Assembly (NCBI GenBank): GCA_964562015.1
Contig: CAZLRH010000013.1
Coordinates: 1 to 64,000 of the forward strand
Length of the DNA stretch: 64,000 nt
From: CAZLRH01 sp964562015
Lineage (GTDB): Bacteria > Verrucomicrobiota > Verrucomicrobiia > Opitutales > JABDGR01
Direction: 5' to 3'
Shown: one piece after another, positions 1 to 7,601 of the stretch
Position numbering within the stretch: the first letter of the stretch is position 1
Layout: every line of letters starts with the position of its first letter
Translations under genes and position numbers: made by a program
The notes under the pieces: model-generated
Seen by the model: the letters and a program-made list of their open reading frames with translations, nothing else
Told to the model about the DNA's origin: nothing
Databases searched by the model: none

Positions 1-53
1 GCACCCGCCCGCCTGGTTTTGGAGACCGGGCAGTTCCCTGGAACTACAGGCGT
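1..53 (-). tRNA. tRNA-Trp(CCA)-like gene, partial, non-canonical
   Basis: Read on the minus strand, this has a D arm (GTTC/GAAC), an anticodon arm with loop CTCCAAA (anticodon CCA, Trp), and the start of a T arm reading GCGGGTGC. The 3' half lies off the left edge of the window. The D loop is only four nucleotides (CAGG) and lacks the usual GG. The T loop begins TGC instead of TTC, as in the five neighbours. It is the last visible member of a tightly packed tRNA array. The anticodon call is good; whether it is a functional tRNA is uncertain. Confidence 0.6.
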
Positions 54-58
54 AAAGG

Positions 59-131
59 TGGAGGCAGCGGGAGTCGCACCCGCATCTCGACGATGCAAAC
101 GTCGCGTGTTGCTGTTGGTCACCATGCCCCC
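59..131 (-). tRNA. tRNA-Ala(TGC)-like gene, non-canonical T loop
   Basis: On the minus strand the acceptor stem GGGGGCA pairs with TGCCTCC, with one G-T wobble. The anticodon stem CGACG/CGTCG encloses TTTGCAT, giving anticodon TGC (Ala). The T stem GCGGG/CCCGC encloses TGCGACT. Canonical T loops read TTCGANT, so position 55 is G instead of U. The D loop contains CAACAGCA and has no G18-G19. The length is 73 nt, the discriminator is A and CCA is not encoded. It lies about ten bases from the next member, with an A-rich spacer. Confidence 0.72.
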
Positions 132-141
132 GAAAAAATGG

Positions 142-216
142 ACGCAACGGCGGGACTTGCACCCGCGCACACCGGTTTTGCAGGCCGGCCCCTTGGGCTG
201 CTCGGGCACGTTGCGC
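142..216 (-). tRNA. tRNA-Cys(GCA)-like gene, non-canonical T loop
   Basis: On the minus strand the acceptor stem GCGCAAC pairs with GTTGCGT. The anticodon loop CTGCAAA sits on a CCGG/CCGG stem and gives anticodon GCA (Cys). The T arm is GCGGG-TGCAAGT-CCCGC, again with G at position 55. The D stem is CCC/GGG with a loop containing AGCAGCC. The three bases after the acceptor read CCA, so the exact 3' boundary is ambiguous by a base or three. The next gene follows after a short T-rich spacer (minus-strand sense). Confidence 0.7.
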
Positions 217-225
217 AAAAAAATT

Positions 226-299
226 TGCAGCCTGCGGGAGTTGCACCCGCACCTCGCGGAGTAAAAGTCCGCCGTGCTGCTGTTGACACCAAGACTGCG
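226..299 (-). tRNA. tRNA-Lys(TTT)-like gene, non-canonical T loop
   Basis: On the minus strand the acceptor GCAGTC pairs with GGCTGC. The anticodon stem GCGGA/TCCGC encloses CTTTTAC, giving anticodon TTT (Lys). The T arm is GCGGG-TGCAACT-CCCGC. The D stem is GTG/CAC with loop sequence CAACAGCA. It has the same G55 and missing D-loop GG as the rest of the array. The first acceptor pair is imperfect and CCA is not encoded. Confidence 0.7.
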
Positions 300-306
300 T
301 AAAAAA

Positions 307-377
307 TGCGCGCGCCGGGAATCGCACCCGGGACTGCGGACTGGCAGACCGCCGCGTTGCTGCTACGCCACGCACGC
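307..377 (-). tRNA. tRNA-Gly(GCC)-like gene, non-canonical T loop
   Basis: On the minus strand the acceptor GCGTGCG pairs with CGCGCGC, followed by discriminator A. The anticodon loop CTGCCAG gives anticodon GCC (Gly), with one T-T mismatch closing the stem. The T arm is CCGGG-TGCGATT-CCCGG. Its stem differs from its neighbours while the odd loop is kept, which argues that the loop is selected and was not simply copied. The D stem is GCG/CGC with loop TAGCAGCAA. Confidence 0.72.
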
Positions 378-387
378 GAAAAAAAGG

Positions 388-461
388 ACGTCCCGGCGGG
401 AGTTGCACCCGCATCTTCGGCCTGAAACGCCGAAATCCTGCACTGTTAGACGACGAGACGT
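388..461 (-). tRNA. tRNA-Glu(TTC)-like gene, non-canonical T loop
   Basis: On the minus strand the acceptor ACGTCTC pairs with GGGACGT. The anticodon stem TTCGGC/GCCGAA encloses GTTTCAG, giving anticodon TTC (Glu). The segment TCGTCTA and the later CAGGA match the D arm of ordinary tRNA-Glu, but the loop reads AACAGTGCA where ordinary genes carry GG. The T arm is GCGGG-TGCAACT-CCCGC. It is the 5'-most visible gene of the array on the minus strand. Confidence 0.7.
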
Positions 462-465
462 GAAA

Positions 466-498
466 GCCCGGGCCACGCTTGGGAAGCGCAGCCCGGGC
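466..498. other. Strong hairpin next to the tRNA-like array
   Basis: GCCCGGGC at 466-473 and 491-498 pair over eight bases. Inside, after two mismatches, CGCTT pairs with AAGCG around a GGG loop. It lies four bases upstream (minus strand) of the tRNA-Glu-like gene. It could be a leader hairpin, part of another decayed tRNA-like unit, or a transcription stop. There is no U-tract that would make it a clear terminator. Confidence 0.5.
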
Positions 499-686
499 AC
501 TATTCGCAAAAGAACACACACCGTCGCCCCTCTCGTCTGGCCAAAGCCAGGCGGATTGGACGGCCGCGGGATTTGGCGCGGGCGCAGGCTGATTCAATTG
601 GGCTCAGCGGTGAAGCCACGGAGGAGTTGTTTAAAAAATGAAGGTTCAATCGTGAGGCGGTGGATCCGATGCGGAAAAAACAAAAA

Positions 687-710
687 ACCCACTTCCTGGG
701 GGAAGTGGGT
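687..710 (-). terminator. Rho-independent terminator, minus strand
   Basis: A perfect 10-bp stem (ACCCACTTCC with GGAAGTGGGT) and a four-base loop are followed on the minus strand by T-rich sequence, visible as A-tracts at 674-686 on the plus strand. It would end a transcript coming from about 720-960. No credible open reading frame lies there, so the terminated transcript may be a non-coding RNA. Confidence 0.75.
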
Positions 711-711
711 C

Positions 712-960
712 CGTGAGTTGACGACAGCAATCGCTCAAGACATACCACTTCCGTGCGCACCGAGATTATCCGTTTGCGTAAAACTCGTATAATCAGGGCT
801 CCCGCCCTCGCGGGTCCAAATTCTCGCGCACAATGAACCCCGGCGGGTTTCCTGGGAGAGGAAACGCCGATGGCGCGGAGACTGTATTAGGCGGTTCATG
901 GTGGAAGGTGGGAAAAGGCGACTATACCTTATAACAACGACACTTAACCAGTAAAAAACA
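712..960 (-). ncRNA. Possible unannotated RNA ending at the 687-710 terminator
   Basis: This 250-base stretch has no convincing protein gene. On the minus strand it contains a hairpin formed by GTTTCCT and AGGAAAC (about 853-875), closed further by GGC and GCC, and it leads into a strong terminator. AT-rich sequence with a TATAAG-like box around 930 could hold a promoter. I could not match it to tmRNA, RNase P RNA, SRP RNA or 6S RNA from the sequence. The call is an inference from terminator placement and lack of coding potential. Confidence 0.3.
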
Positions 961-1144
961 AGAGGGTTGCAAAATATTTTTATTTGGAAGCCGCGGTTTG
1001 ACCGCCCAATCGAAAATAATGGGTTCGCCTTCGCCCGGCCGGCGGACAAATAGGCTGACATGGCCGCATTATTGCTAAAATGTTTTGGCTGCGCCGCGGC
1101 TGGGCCATTCCAGCATCAGTCTGTGGCTGCCCGCACGTTACCCC

Positions 1145-1936
1145 ATGACTCCGCAAAAAACCCATCCTGCCTTCCCGCTGCTCGTCCGGGCGTTCGCCGC
1201 CGCACTGCTCGCCAGCCTCTGTTCGTGCGCCCAATTCGGGCCGGCGGAAAAAGCGGCCTCGTCTCCAGCGCCTGCGCACCCGCTCTTTACCGAGGATTTT
1301 GAGTCGGGCAAACTTTCCCCGGCTGTCTGGATAGAGAATATCACCGGCAACAACACCATCGCAGTGCAAAGCGACAACGTTGCCCACGGCCACTATGCGT
1401 TGCGCGTCCGCTGTCCGGCCCCGAGCGATCGCACCTGGGCGTTTATTCTGGCGCAACATCTGCCCGCGGCGCTCGGCCAGCATTACTATGGCCGCGTCTC
1501 CATGTACATCACGCCCGCTCCGCCCGCCCGCCATACCATCTTTATCATGGGTGGCACGCCGGGCTTTCCCAACAACCGATTCGAGGAGGTGGCGACTGCC
1601 AATGGCCGCTGGCAGTTGACCTATGTGGATTTGCGGCCCAACGGCGACCGGGAAGACTACCACAGCGGCGGCAATCCCCCGCTCAACCGCTGGTTTTGCC
1701 TGGAATGGGAATTCAACGATCATCCCAATCACGCGACAGTCTGGGTGGATGGAAATCTCGTCTACGAAACGGATTTTACGGTCGCCGCGCGCAACGCCAA
1801 AAGTGATTTGGTGGGCGGCTTTAGTGACGTCGCCTTCGGCTTTCGCCTCTGGGGAGCGGCCCCGGCAGCCTTTGATATCTACTACGACGACATTGCGCTC
1901 GCTACCCAGCGCCTGGGTCCGCTGCCCATGAAATAA
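1145..1936 (+). CDS. Secreted lipoprotein with a lectin/glucanase-like fold
   Basis: The protein is 263 residues from the start at 1145. An in-frame ATG 60 bases upstream is less likely, because the signal peptide starts properly at MTPQKTH. The N terminus is hydrophobic and ends in a lipobox-like LCSCA, so it should be a lipid-anchored envelope protein. The rest has short beta-strand-like segments such as FTEDFESGKLSPAVW, WQLTYVDLRP and FDIYYDDIALAT. That pattern is typical of concanavalin-type jelly rolls in polysaccharide-binding or degrading proteins (Cip1-like, polysaccharide-lyase-like). No catalytic residues can be assigned. A role in carbohydrate binding is inferred from the fold only. 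It stands alone, followed 197 bases later by the cupin gene. Confidence 0.65.
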   Translation: MTPQKTHPAFPLLVRAFAAALLASLCSCAQFGPAEKAASSPAPAHPLFTEDFESGKLSPAVWIENITGNNTIAVQSDNVAHGHYALRVRCPAPSDRTWAFILAQHLPAALGQHYYGRVSMYITPAPPARHTIFIMGGTPGFPNNRFEEVATANGRWQLTYVDLRPNGDREDYHSGGNPPLNRWFCLEWEFNDHPNHATVWVDGNLVYETDFTVAARNAKSDLVGGFSDVAFGFRLWGAAPAAFDIYYDDIALATQRLGPLPMK

Positions 1937-2133
1937 AGGTGTCCTCAATAAAATGAAGGCGGGAATAATGCTGTTGGAAAAGACCCAATCCAGGTGCCGC
2001 GCATGACAATTGCGCGAAACCGGCGTATAGTGGGCTGCAAGGCGCGCGCTACCCCGAACACTTGCAAAAGCTGGTGGGACGCTGAGCGGGAGTGCTTCTA
2101 AAAAATACGGAAAAATCAACCGAGGATTGAACC

Positions 2134-2526
2134 ATGGACATCAAAAGAATGGGCACCCAGCCCTCCACTAAAGGACCGGCCGATTGGTTCACCGGCGCGG
2201 TGCGCATCGACCCGCTGTTTCAAGCCGGCGCCCCGGCCCGCGTGGCCGGCGCCAGCGTCACCTTCGAGCCCGGGGCCCGCACCGCCTGGCACACGCATCC
2301 GTTGGGCCAGACCCTGATCGTCATCGCGGGCTGCGGACGCGCGCAACGCTGGGGCGGGCCGGTAGAGGAAATCCGGCCCGGCGACGTCGTCTGGTTTCCG
2401 CCCGGCGAGAAACACTGGCACGGCGCGGCGCCCACGACGGCCCTGACCCATCTCGCCATTCAGGAAAGCCTCGACGGCAAAGTGGTCGACTGGCTGGAAA
2501 AGGTCAGCGACGAACAATACCGATAA
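2134..2526 (+). CDS. Single-domain cupin protein
   Basis: This 130-residue protein is a complete small cupin. Cupin motif 1 appears as PGARTAWHTHPLGQTLIVIAG, with metal-binding His-x-His and a downstream Glu/Gln position. Motif 2 appears as PGDVVWFPPGEKHWHGA. It resembles stand-alone cupins related to carboxymuconolactone-decarboxylase partners and cupin-type hydroxynitrile lyases. It probably binds a divalent metal in the cytoplasm; the substrate is unknown. It faces the kdpE-like gene tail to tail with a 57-base gap. The family assignment is firm and the function is open. Confidence 0.8.
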   Translation: MDIKRMGTQPSTKGPADWFTGAVRIDPLFQAGAPARVAGASVTFEPGARTAWHTHPLGQTLIVIAGCGRAQRWGGPVEEIRPGDVVWFPPGEKHWHGAAPTTALTHLAIQESLDGKVVDWLEKVSDEQYR

Positions 2527-2583
2527 AATGGGACGTATTATTAAAGCCCGCACAGTTGGAGCGGGGAGCCCGGCGGGGCGAGA

Positions 2584-3273
2584 TCACTCGAGCAAACGGT
2601 AGCCGATGCCGGATTCCGTCAGGAGAAAGCGCGGCTCGCCCGGATCGGCCTCGAGCTTCTGCCGCAAACGAATCATATAGGTGCGCAGATAGTGGGACTT
2701 CTGCTCGGCGCCGGGCCCCCAGAGGTCGTGCAAAATCTGGCGATGCGTAATGACCTTGCCGCGATGGCGCACCAGCAGGCTGAGCATGGCATATTCCTTG
2801 GCCGTCAAATGGACCTCCTGCCCCGACCGCCGCACCAGCCGGGCCGACAAATCCATTTCCACGTCGCCAAAGCGCACCACGGAGGGCCCTTCCGGGACAT
2901 GCGCGCGGCGCAGGATGGCGCGGGTGCGCACGAGCAGTTCGCGGCTGCGGAAGGGTTTGGTGAGGTAATCATCGGCCCCGACATCAAAAGCGGTAATGGT
3001 GTCATTTTCACTATCACGCACGGTCAGCACGAGCACGGGCACTTTGGTCCACTCGCGCAGGCGGCGCAGCACCTCGATGCCGTCGAGGTCGGGCAGGCCG
3101 AGATCCAGGATGATGGCGTCCGGTTGCAGGCTCGCGGCCTCGAGCAGCCCCACTGTGCCGGTGCTGGCTTCAAACACTTTCATGCCGTCGGCCTCCAGGG
3201 TGTAGCGCACCAAACGGACGATTTGCTCCTCGTCATCGATAACGAGGAGATTGGCTTTGGGAGCGGGGGTCAT
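2584..3273 (-). CDS. kdpE: KdpE-like response regulator (OmpR family)
   Basis: This 229-residue response regulator has an N-terminal receiver with acidic pair D13/D14, phospho-acceptor Asp57 in AIILDLGLPD, the switch Thr in VLVLTVRD and Lys106 in YLTKPF. An OmpR-type winged helix follows, containing LTAKEYAMLSLLVRHRGKV. Sequence character and pairing with a KdpD-type kinase point to KdpE, which activates the kdpFABC potassium pump under K+ limitation. Its start overlaps the stop of the kinase gene by four bases (ATGA), so the two are translationally coupled. No kdpFABC genes are present in this window, so the regulated target is elsewhere or different. Confidence 0.85.
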   Translation of the reverse strand: MTPAPKANLLVIDDEEQIVRLVRYTLEADGMKVFEASTGTVGLLEAASLQPDAIILDLGLPDLDGIEVLRRLREWTKVPVLVLTVRDSENDTITAFDVGADDYLTKPFRSRELLVRTRAILRRAHVPEGPSVVRFGDVEMDLSARLVRRSGQEVHLTAKEYAMLSLLVRHRGKVITHRQILHDLWGPGAEQKSHYLRTYMIRLRQKLEADPGEPRFLLTESGIGYRLLE

Positions 3274-5309
3274 TCGGGAGGGGGATTTTCCGGGACGGCG
3301 TAAGGAAGGTAAAGCAGTATTCGTGCCCCGCCGCCGGGGTTTTCATCGACGATGACTTCGCCCGCCTGGGCCGTGATAAAGCCATGCACGATGGCCAGGC
3401 CGAGGCCGAGACCGCCGGCGTGGGCGCCTTCGCCGCGGGCAAATTTTTTGAAAAGGCGCTCGCGCATCGAAGGATGAAAACCGGGGCCGCGGTCGGCCAC
3501 GGCGAAAAAAATCCGGCGCGGCTCGGGCTCATAGCCGGCGGTGATGGAGACGGGCGTGCCCGCCTTCGTGTGCAGGGCGGCGTTGAGCAGCAAATTGGTC
3601 AAGGCCTGTTCCGTGAGCGCAAAGTCAGCGCGGACCAAGGGCATATCCCGCGGCACCTGAATGCTCAAGGGATGGCCCCCCAGCGCCTGGCGGGCGTTGG
3701 CCACCGCTGCATTCACCAAATCGCGGGCGTCGCACCAGTCCAGGCGGGGCTGCAAGGCGCCGCTTTCGAGTCGTGTCTGCGTCAGCAAATTGCCCACCAG
3801 GCGATTGAGGCGCATCGCCGCTCGGTGAATTTCCGCCGCGCGGGCCACGGGCAACTGGCCGCCGGCCTCGACCAATTCCTCGCTCGTGGCCGTAATCACC
3901 GCCAGGGGCGTGCGCAATTCATGCGAAACGCTCTCGAGCAGGGTGCGATGTAGTTTTTCCGATTGGGCGAGCAGTTGCTCGCGTTCGCTGGACGCGCGGA
4001 GATGTTCGCGTTCCACTATGAGCGCCAATTGCCGGGCAAAGGCCTCCAAAATATCAAGTTGGTTCAGCCGCCAGGTTTCCTCGGGCGACAACTTTACGCC
4101 CAGCACGCCCACCGCGTGGTTTTCGCGCAACAAGGGCACGTAATAACCGGCGCTGGCCGGGTAAGGCGCGGTGCCGCGACCGGCGGGCCGTTGCTGCTGA
4201 AACACCCAGTCGGCCACTTTGCGCTCGGAAGCGTCGGGCGTGAACGACCCCGCGAACTGTGGCGAGAGCTGGGCCCCCGATTCATCGGCCAGCGCCAAGG
4301 TGGCTTGCGCGCCGAAAAGGTCGTCGATTTGGCGCAGCCCGGCCGAGGCGGCCTCGTCGAGGGTTTTGGCTTCCGCCAGCGCGCGGGTGAATTGAAACAT
4401 CGCAGTCGCGCGCACTTCGCGCAGGCGTTCATTTTGGGCTTGGGCGCGGATGCGGGCCGTCAATTCCCCGGCAATCAACGCCACCACAAAATAAGTTATA
4501 AACAGCAGCAGATTTTCCCCCGTATAAATGGCGAAAGCAAAATGGGGGGGGATGAAAATATACTCCCAGGTCAGCGCGCTCAGGATGCCCGTGACCAGCA
4601 TCGGGCCGCGGCCCACTTGCAGACTCAGCGCTATGACGGCGAGCAGATAGACCAAGCCGACAGACATGTAGTGGCTTTCCGGCAAGAGGAGACCGCCACC
4701 CGTGACCACCGCCAGGACGCCGAGGGCCAGCGCATACTCGCCCCAAGTGCTGCGCGGGGCGGTGTCGAAACGGGAGCGCGGTTTCCAGGCGGGCGCCGGT
4801 TCCGTGGGCATGACATGAATCTCAAAACGGTCCGCCATTTCGAGCAGGCGGTCCGACAGCGGCGCGCCGCGCAGCCAGGGGATGCGACGGTCACCGCGCG
4901 CACGGCCGACCAGCAGTTGGGTCACTTTTTGCTCCTGCCCCAGGCGCAAAATGGCGGCCGCCACATCATCATCCCGCGTCACCATGATTTCCGCGCCCAG
5001 CTTGCGGGCCAGCGCCAGACTCTCGTCGAGGCAGCGCCGCTCATCGGGGGCCAGTGGCCAGGAGGTCTTGACGTAGGCGGCAATCCACGGCAGGTGGAAC
5101 GCCTCCGCCAGTCGGGCGGCGGTTTGGACCAAGGCTGCGGAAAACGAATTGGCGGCGATCGCCACGAGTAATTTTCCCGGTTGCGGGACGGCCGCGTCCG
5201 GGGAGCGCTCCCGCTGGGCCACGGGCGTCGCAGGCGCAGGGGAACGGCCGGCGTCGGCATTGGCCAAGGCCTCGTCCATAAGCGACTGCGGTGGCGAATC
5301 ATTCCTCAT
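3270..5309 (-). CDS. KdpD-like sensor kinase lacking the N-terminal KdpD domain
   Basis: The protein is 679 residues, against about 890 for classical KdpD. It starts with a universal-stress-protein-like domain (about 45-165, with LLVAIAANSFSAALV and LLVGRARG). The four-helix DUF4118 membrane domain follows (about 190-290), then a GAF-like domain (about 300-440), a HisKA domain with His near 461 in SVSHELRTPLAVI, and an HATPase with DRGPGF and GLGLGLAIV. The roughly 220-residue N-terminal KdpD domain, which carries a Walker A site in classical KdpD, is absent. The kinase should still phosphorylate the adjacent KdpE-like protein. Which signal it reads without the missing domain is unclear. Confidence 0.85.
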   Translation of the reverse strand: MRNDSPPQSLMDEALANADAGRSPAPATPVAQRERSPDAAVPQPGKLLVAIAANSFSAALVQTAARLAEAFHLPWIAAYVKTSWPLAPDERRCLDESLALARKLGAEIMVTRDDDVAAAILRLGQEQKVTQLLVGRARGDRRIPWLRGAPLSDRLLEMADRFEIHVMPTEPAPAWKPRSRFDTAPRSTWGEYALALGVLAVVTGGGLLLPESHYMSVGLVYLLAVIALSLQVGRGPMLVTGILSALTWEYIFIPPHFAFAIYTGENLLLFITYFVVALIAGELTARIRAQAQNERLREVRATAMFQFTRALAEAKTLDEAASAGLRQIDDLFGAQATLALADESGAQLSPQFAGSFTPDASERKVADWVFQQQRPAGRGTAPYPASAGYYVPLLRENHAVGVLGVKLSPEETWRLNQLDILEAFARQLALIVEREHLRASSEREQLLAQSEKLHRTLLESVSHELRTPLAVITATSEELVEAGGQLPVARAAEIHRAAMRLNRLVGNLLTQTRLESGALQPRLDWCDARDLVNAAVANARQALGGHPLSIQVPRDMPLVRADFALTEQALTNLLLNAALHTKAGTPVSITAGYEPEPRRIFFAVADRGPGFHPSMRERLFKKFARGEGAHAGGLGLGLAIVHGFITAQAGEVIVDENPGGGARILLYLPYAVPENPPPE

Positions 5310-5491
5310 GCGAAAAGGGGGGCCCGGGACTTTTTACTCCAGCCATGACGCACAGACCATCCAATTTTGGGTGGAGGGCGAACGAGCGAGGCCCGCCGCC
5401 CATTCTCCCGCGCGAAATCGGTGGGCGAAGGCGTCGAAAACCGGCGAAGCTTGCTCTCGGGTTGGAGCTGCAAATATAAATAGGCGCATCC

Positions 5492-5719
5492 ATGGATGCT
5501 TTGACGCTCTTTGGCTTGTTCGCCGTGACGGCGATGCTGGTTTGCTATGCATTGGAGACGCGCCACCGGCATTTCATTCTGGCCTTTGCGGCGGCCTGCG
5601 TGCTCGGTTCGATTTATGGTTTTTTGCAGGGCGCGTGGCCGTTTGGACTCGTGGAGGCGGTTTGGTCCGGGGTGGCGTTCCGGCGCTGGCTCCTGGCGGG
5701 CCGGCCTGCCGCCCGGTGA
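5492..5719 (+). CDS. Small conserved inner-membrane protein
   Basis: This 75-residue protein has two to three hydrophobic segments (LTLFGLFAVTAMLVCYALE, FILAFAAACVLGSIYGFLQ and WPFGLVEAVWSGVAF) and a basic C terminus. Small membrane proteins of this design, beginning MDALTLFGLFAV, are widespread in Gram-negative bacteria and have no assigned function. It is divergent from the kdpD-like gene and converges on the phosphatase/kinase gene, 13 bases away. No function is claimed. Confidence 0.7.
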   Translation: MDALTLFGLFAVTAMLVCYALETRHRHFILAFAAACVLGSIYGFLQGAWPFGLVEAVWSGVAFRRWLLAGRPAAR

Positions 5720-5732
5720 GTTCGAGGCGAGA

Positions 5733-7508
5733 TCAGCGGTGGGTCTTCAGGTACCAGAACAGCAACAAAAACGAGGCGACCCACAACACGCCGAAAAACA
5801 CGACGATCAGCCACAGGCGGCTGCCGCCGCGCCAGGGTTGCGGCGCCCGCAGGCGTTCAAACCGTTTGATAAGCTGCACTAATTCGTAATTATCCAGTTC
5901 CCGTTTCATCTCCGCGGCGGAGGCATAGCGGGCCTCGGGGTTGCGCTCGAGCGCGTGCAGGATGATTTCCTCGATGACCGGCGTGAGGCTGGGGTTGAGC
6001 TTGCGCGGCGCCTCGGGATCGCCGGTGACGCGGGCATTCATGACCACGTAGGGACTTTCGCCCTGAAAGGGTGAGGACCCGGTGGTCATTTCGTAAAGAA
6101 TGGCGCCCAGGCTGTAGATGTCGCTGCGATGATCGCCGCGTTTGCCTTTGACCTGTTCGGGCGACATGTAGTCGGGCGTGCCCATCGCGGGTGAAAAGCC
6201 GACGAAGGTCAGCCGCCGCGCGCCTTCCGCACGGGCGATGCCGAAGTCCATCAGGCGCAGCGTGCCGTCGCGACAGAGCATGACGTTTTGCGGCTTGAGG
6301 TCCCGGTGCGTGATGCCTTGCTGATGCAGGTAGTCGAGCGCGTCGCAAATGCGGCTCACGATGGCCGCGGCCGTGGGCTCGGGCAGCGGTTTTTGGCGGG
6401 CCAATAAATCCGCCAGCGTTTCCCCTTCCAGAAATTCCATCACCAGATACGGCCGGCTTTTGCTTTCGACCTTGATGACTTTGAGGATGGACGGGTGGTT
6501 CAAGCGCAGGCCGATTTCCTCCTCGCGTTTGAAACGCTCAAAGCCGGCCACATCGCTCTCCAGCGCCATGAGCGGGACTTTGATGGCCACGCTCTCGCCG
6601 GTTTGGTTGTCGTTGGCGCGCACAATGCTCGCCATGTTGCTGCGGGCGACCAGGTCGGTGATTTCAAAGCGGCCGTCCAGCACCTGGCCCACCGCCAAAT
6701 CTCCGCCGGAGGAGGTGCCCTTGGGGGTTGAGCCGGTGCTGGCGTTGCGTTTGGCCACGGTTTCGTAGTCGTTTATCTGGAGCAACTGCAGGGTGAGATT
6801 ATCGTCGGAGCCGCGCTTTTCCGCAAGGGCAGAAACTTTGCGGCACGCGTCGAAGGGGTGATTTTTCGAAACGATTTCGCAGATTTCCTCGTCCATGACG
6901 AAGGCGTGCAGCCCGTCGGTGCAATGCAGGACGAAATCGCCGTGCTGCAAGTCCACGCTGGTGAGGTCAGGCTGGCAAAACGGATCCAGCCCCAGGCTGC
7001 GGGTCAGGCGGCTGCGCTGCGCGCTGGCCATGGCCTGTCGTTCGAGCATCAGGCCAAACTTGACCGGCAAAGCGGTGGCCACGTGATCGGCGGTGAGCCG
7101 CCGGATGGTCTTGGCGCGGATGAGGTACGCGCGCGAATCGCCCACATGGCCCACATGAGCCGTGTGTCCTCGAATAACGGACGCGACCAGCGTGGTGGCC
7201 ATTGTTCCGTAGCGCCGCGCGAGTGCGGTGTCGTGCACGGCCGCGCAGGCGCGGGCAAACATCAACTTGAGCAGGACGGCGGGCATCGTTTGCAGGCTCG
7301 CCTCCTGAAACGCTTTCAACGCCTCCTCGACCGCCAGTTTGCTGGCGACTTCGCCGTGGCCCAGGCCGCCGACGCCGTCGGCCAGGAGCGCGACACTGCC
7401 CTGCTTGTCGCGCACCAGCGGGTCGTGGTCTTCCCAGAAATCGAGCCAGTCCTCGTTGTTGGGCCGGACAGGACCGGCCGTGGTGAAGCGGGCGTAGCGG
7501 ATGCTCAT
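5733..7508 (-). CDS. Bifunctional PP2C phosphatase / Ser-Thr protein kinase
   Basis: This is a single polypeptide of about 591 residues from the ATG at 7508; the frame is open to an ATG at 7541, but MSIRYARFTTAGPVRP looks like the true PP2C start. The N-terminal half is a PP2C-type phosphatase (ADGVGGLGHGE, GHVGDSRAYLI, CTDGLHAFVMDEE). The second half is a Hanks-type kinase with a catalytic loop HRDLKPQNVML, DFGIA, SPEQVKG and DIYSLGAILYE. The C terminus has one membrane span (LWLIVVFFGVLWVASFLLLF) and a short positive tail, so the enzymatic part is probably cytoplasmic. The fusion places opposing activities in one chain. Targets are unknown. Confidence 0.9.
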   Translation of the reverse strand: MSIRYARFTTAGPVRPNNEDWLDFWEDHDPLVRDKQGSVALLADGVGGLGHGEVASKLAVEEALKAFQEASLQTMPAVLLKLMFARACAAVHDTALARRYGTMATTLVASVIRGHTAHVGHVGDSRAYLIRAKTIRRLTADHVATALPVKFGLMLERQAMASAQRSRLTRSLGLDPFCQPDLTSVDLQHGDFVLHCTDGLHAFVMDEEICEIVSKNHPFDACRKVSALAEKRGSDDNLTLQLLQINDYETVAKRNASTGSTPKGTSSGGDLAVGQVLDGRFEITDLVARSNMASIVRANDNQTGESVAIKVPLMALESDVAGFERFKREEEIGLRLNHPSILKVIKVESKSRPYLVMEFLEGETLADLLARQKPLPEPTAAAIVSRICDALDYLHQQGITHRDLKPQNVMLCRDGTLRLMDFGIARAEGARRLTFVGFSPAMGTPDYMSPEQVKGKRGDHRSDIYSLGAILYEMTTGSSPFQGESPYVVMNARVTGDPEAPRKLNPSLTPVIEEIILHALERNPEARYASAAEMKRELDNYELVQLIKRFERLRAPQPWRGGSRLWLIVVFFGVLWVASFLLLFWYLKTHR

Positions 7509-7601
7509 GGGGTTAAAAAAACACCAAGCCCGGTCGGACAAGCAGAAGGCCTTGCCCGGCCGGGCCGAGGTGCGGAGTTTGGCGGGCCCACCGCCCGGTT
7601 C

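Noticed and set aside
500..1061. Small minus-strand frames of 86 and 108 residues near the terminator
   Set aside because: Composition is unlike protein and the terminator hairpin falls inside the first; an RNA gene fits better.
980..2119. Large minus-strand open frame of 379 residues
   Set aside because: It overlaps the lipoprotein gene, is rich in His, Arg and Gly without domain patterns, and is a shadow of high-GC codon use.
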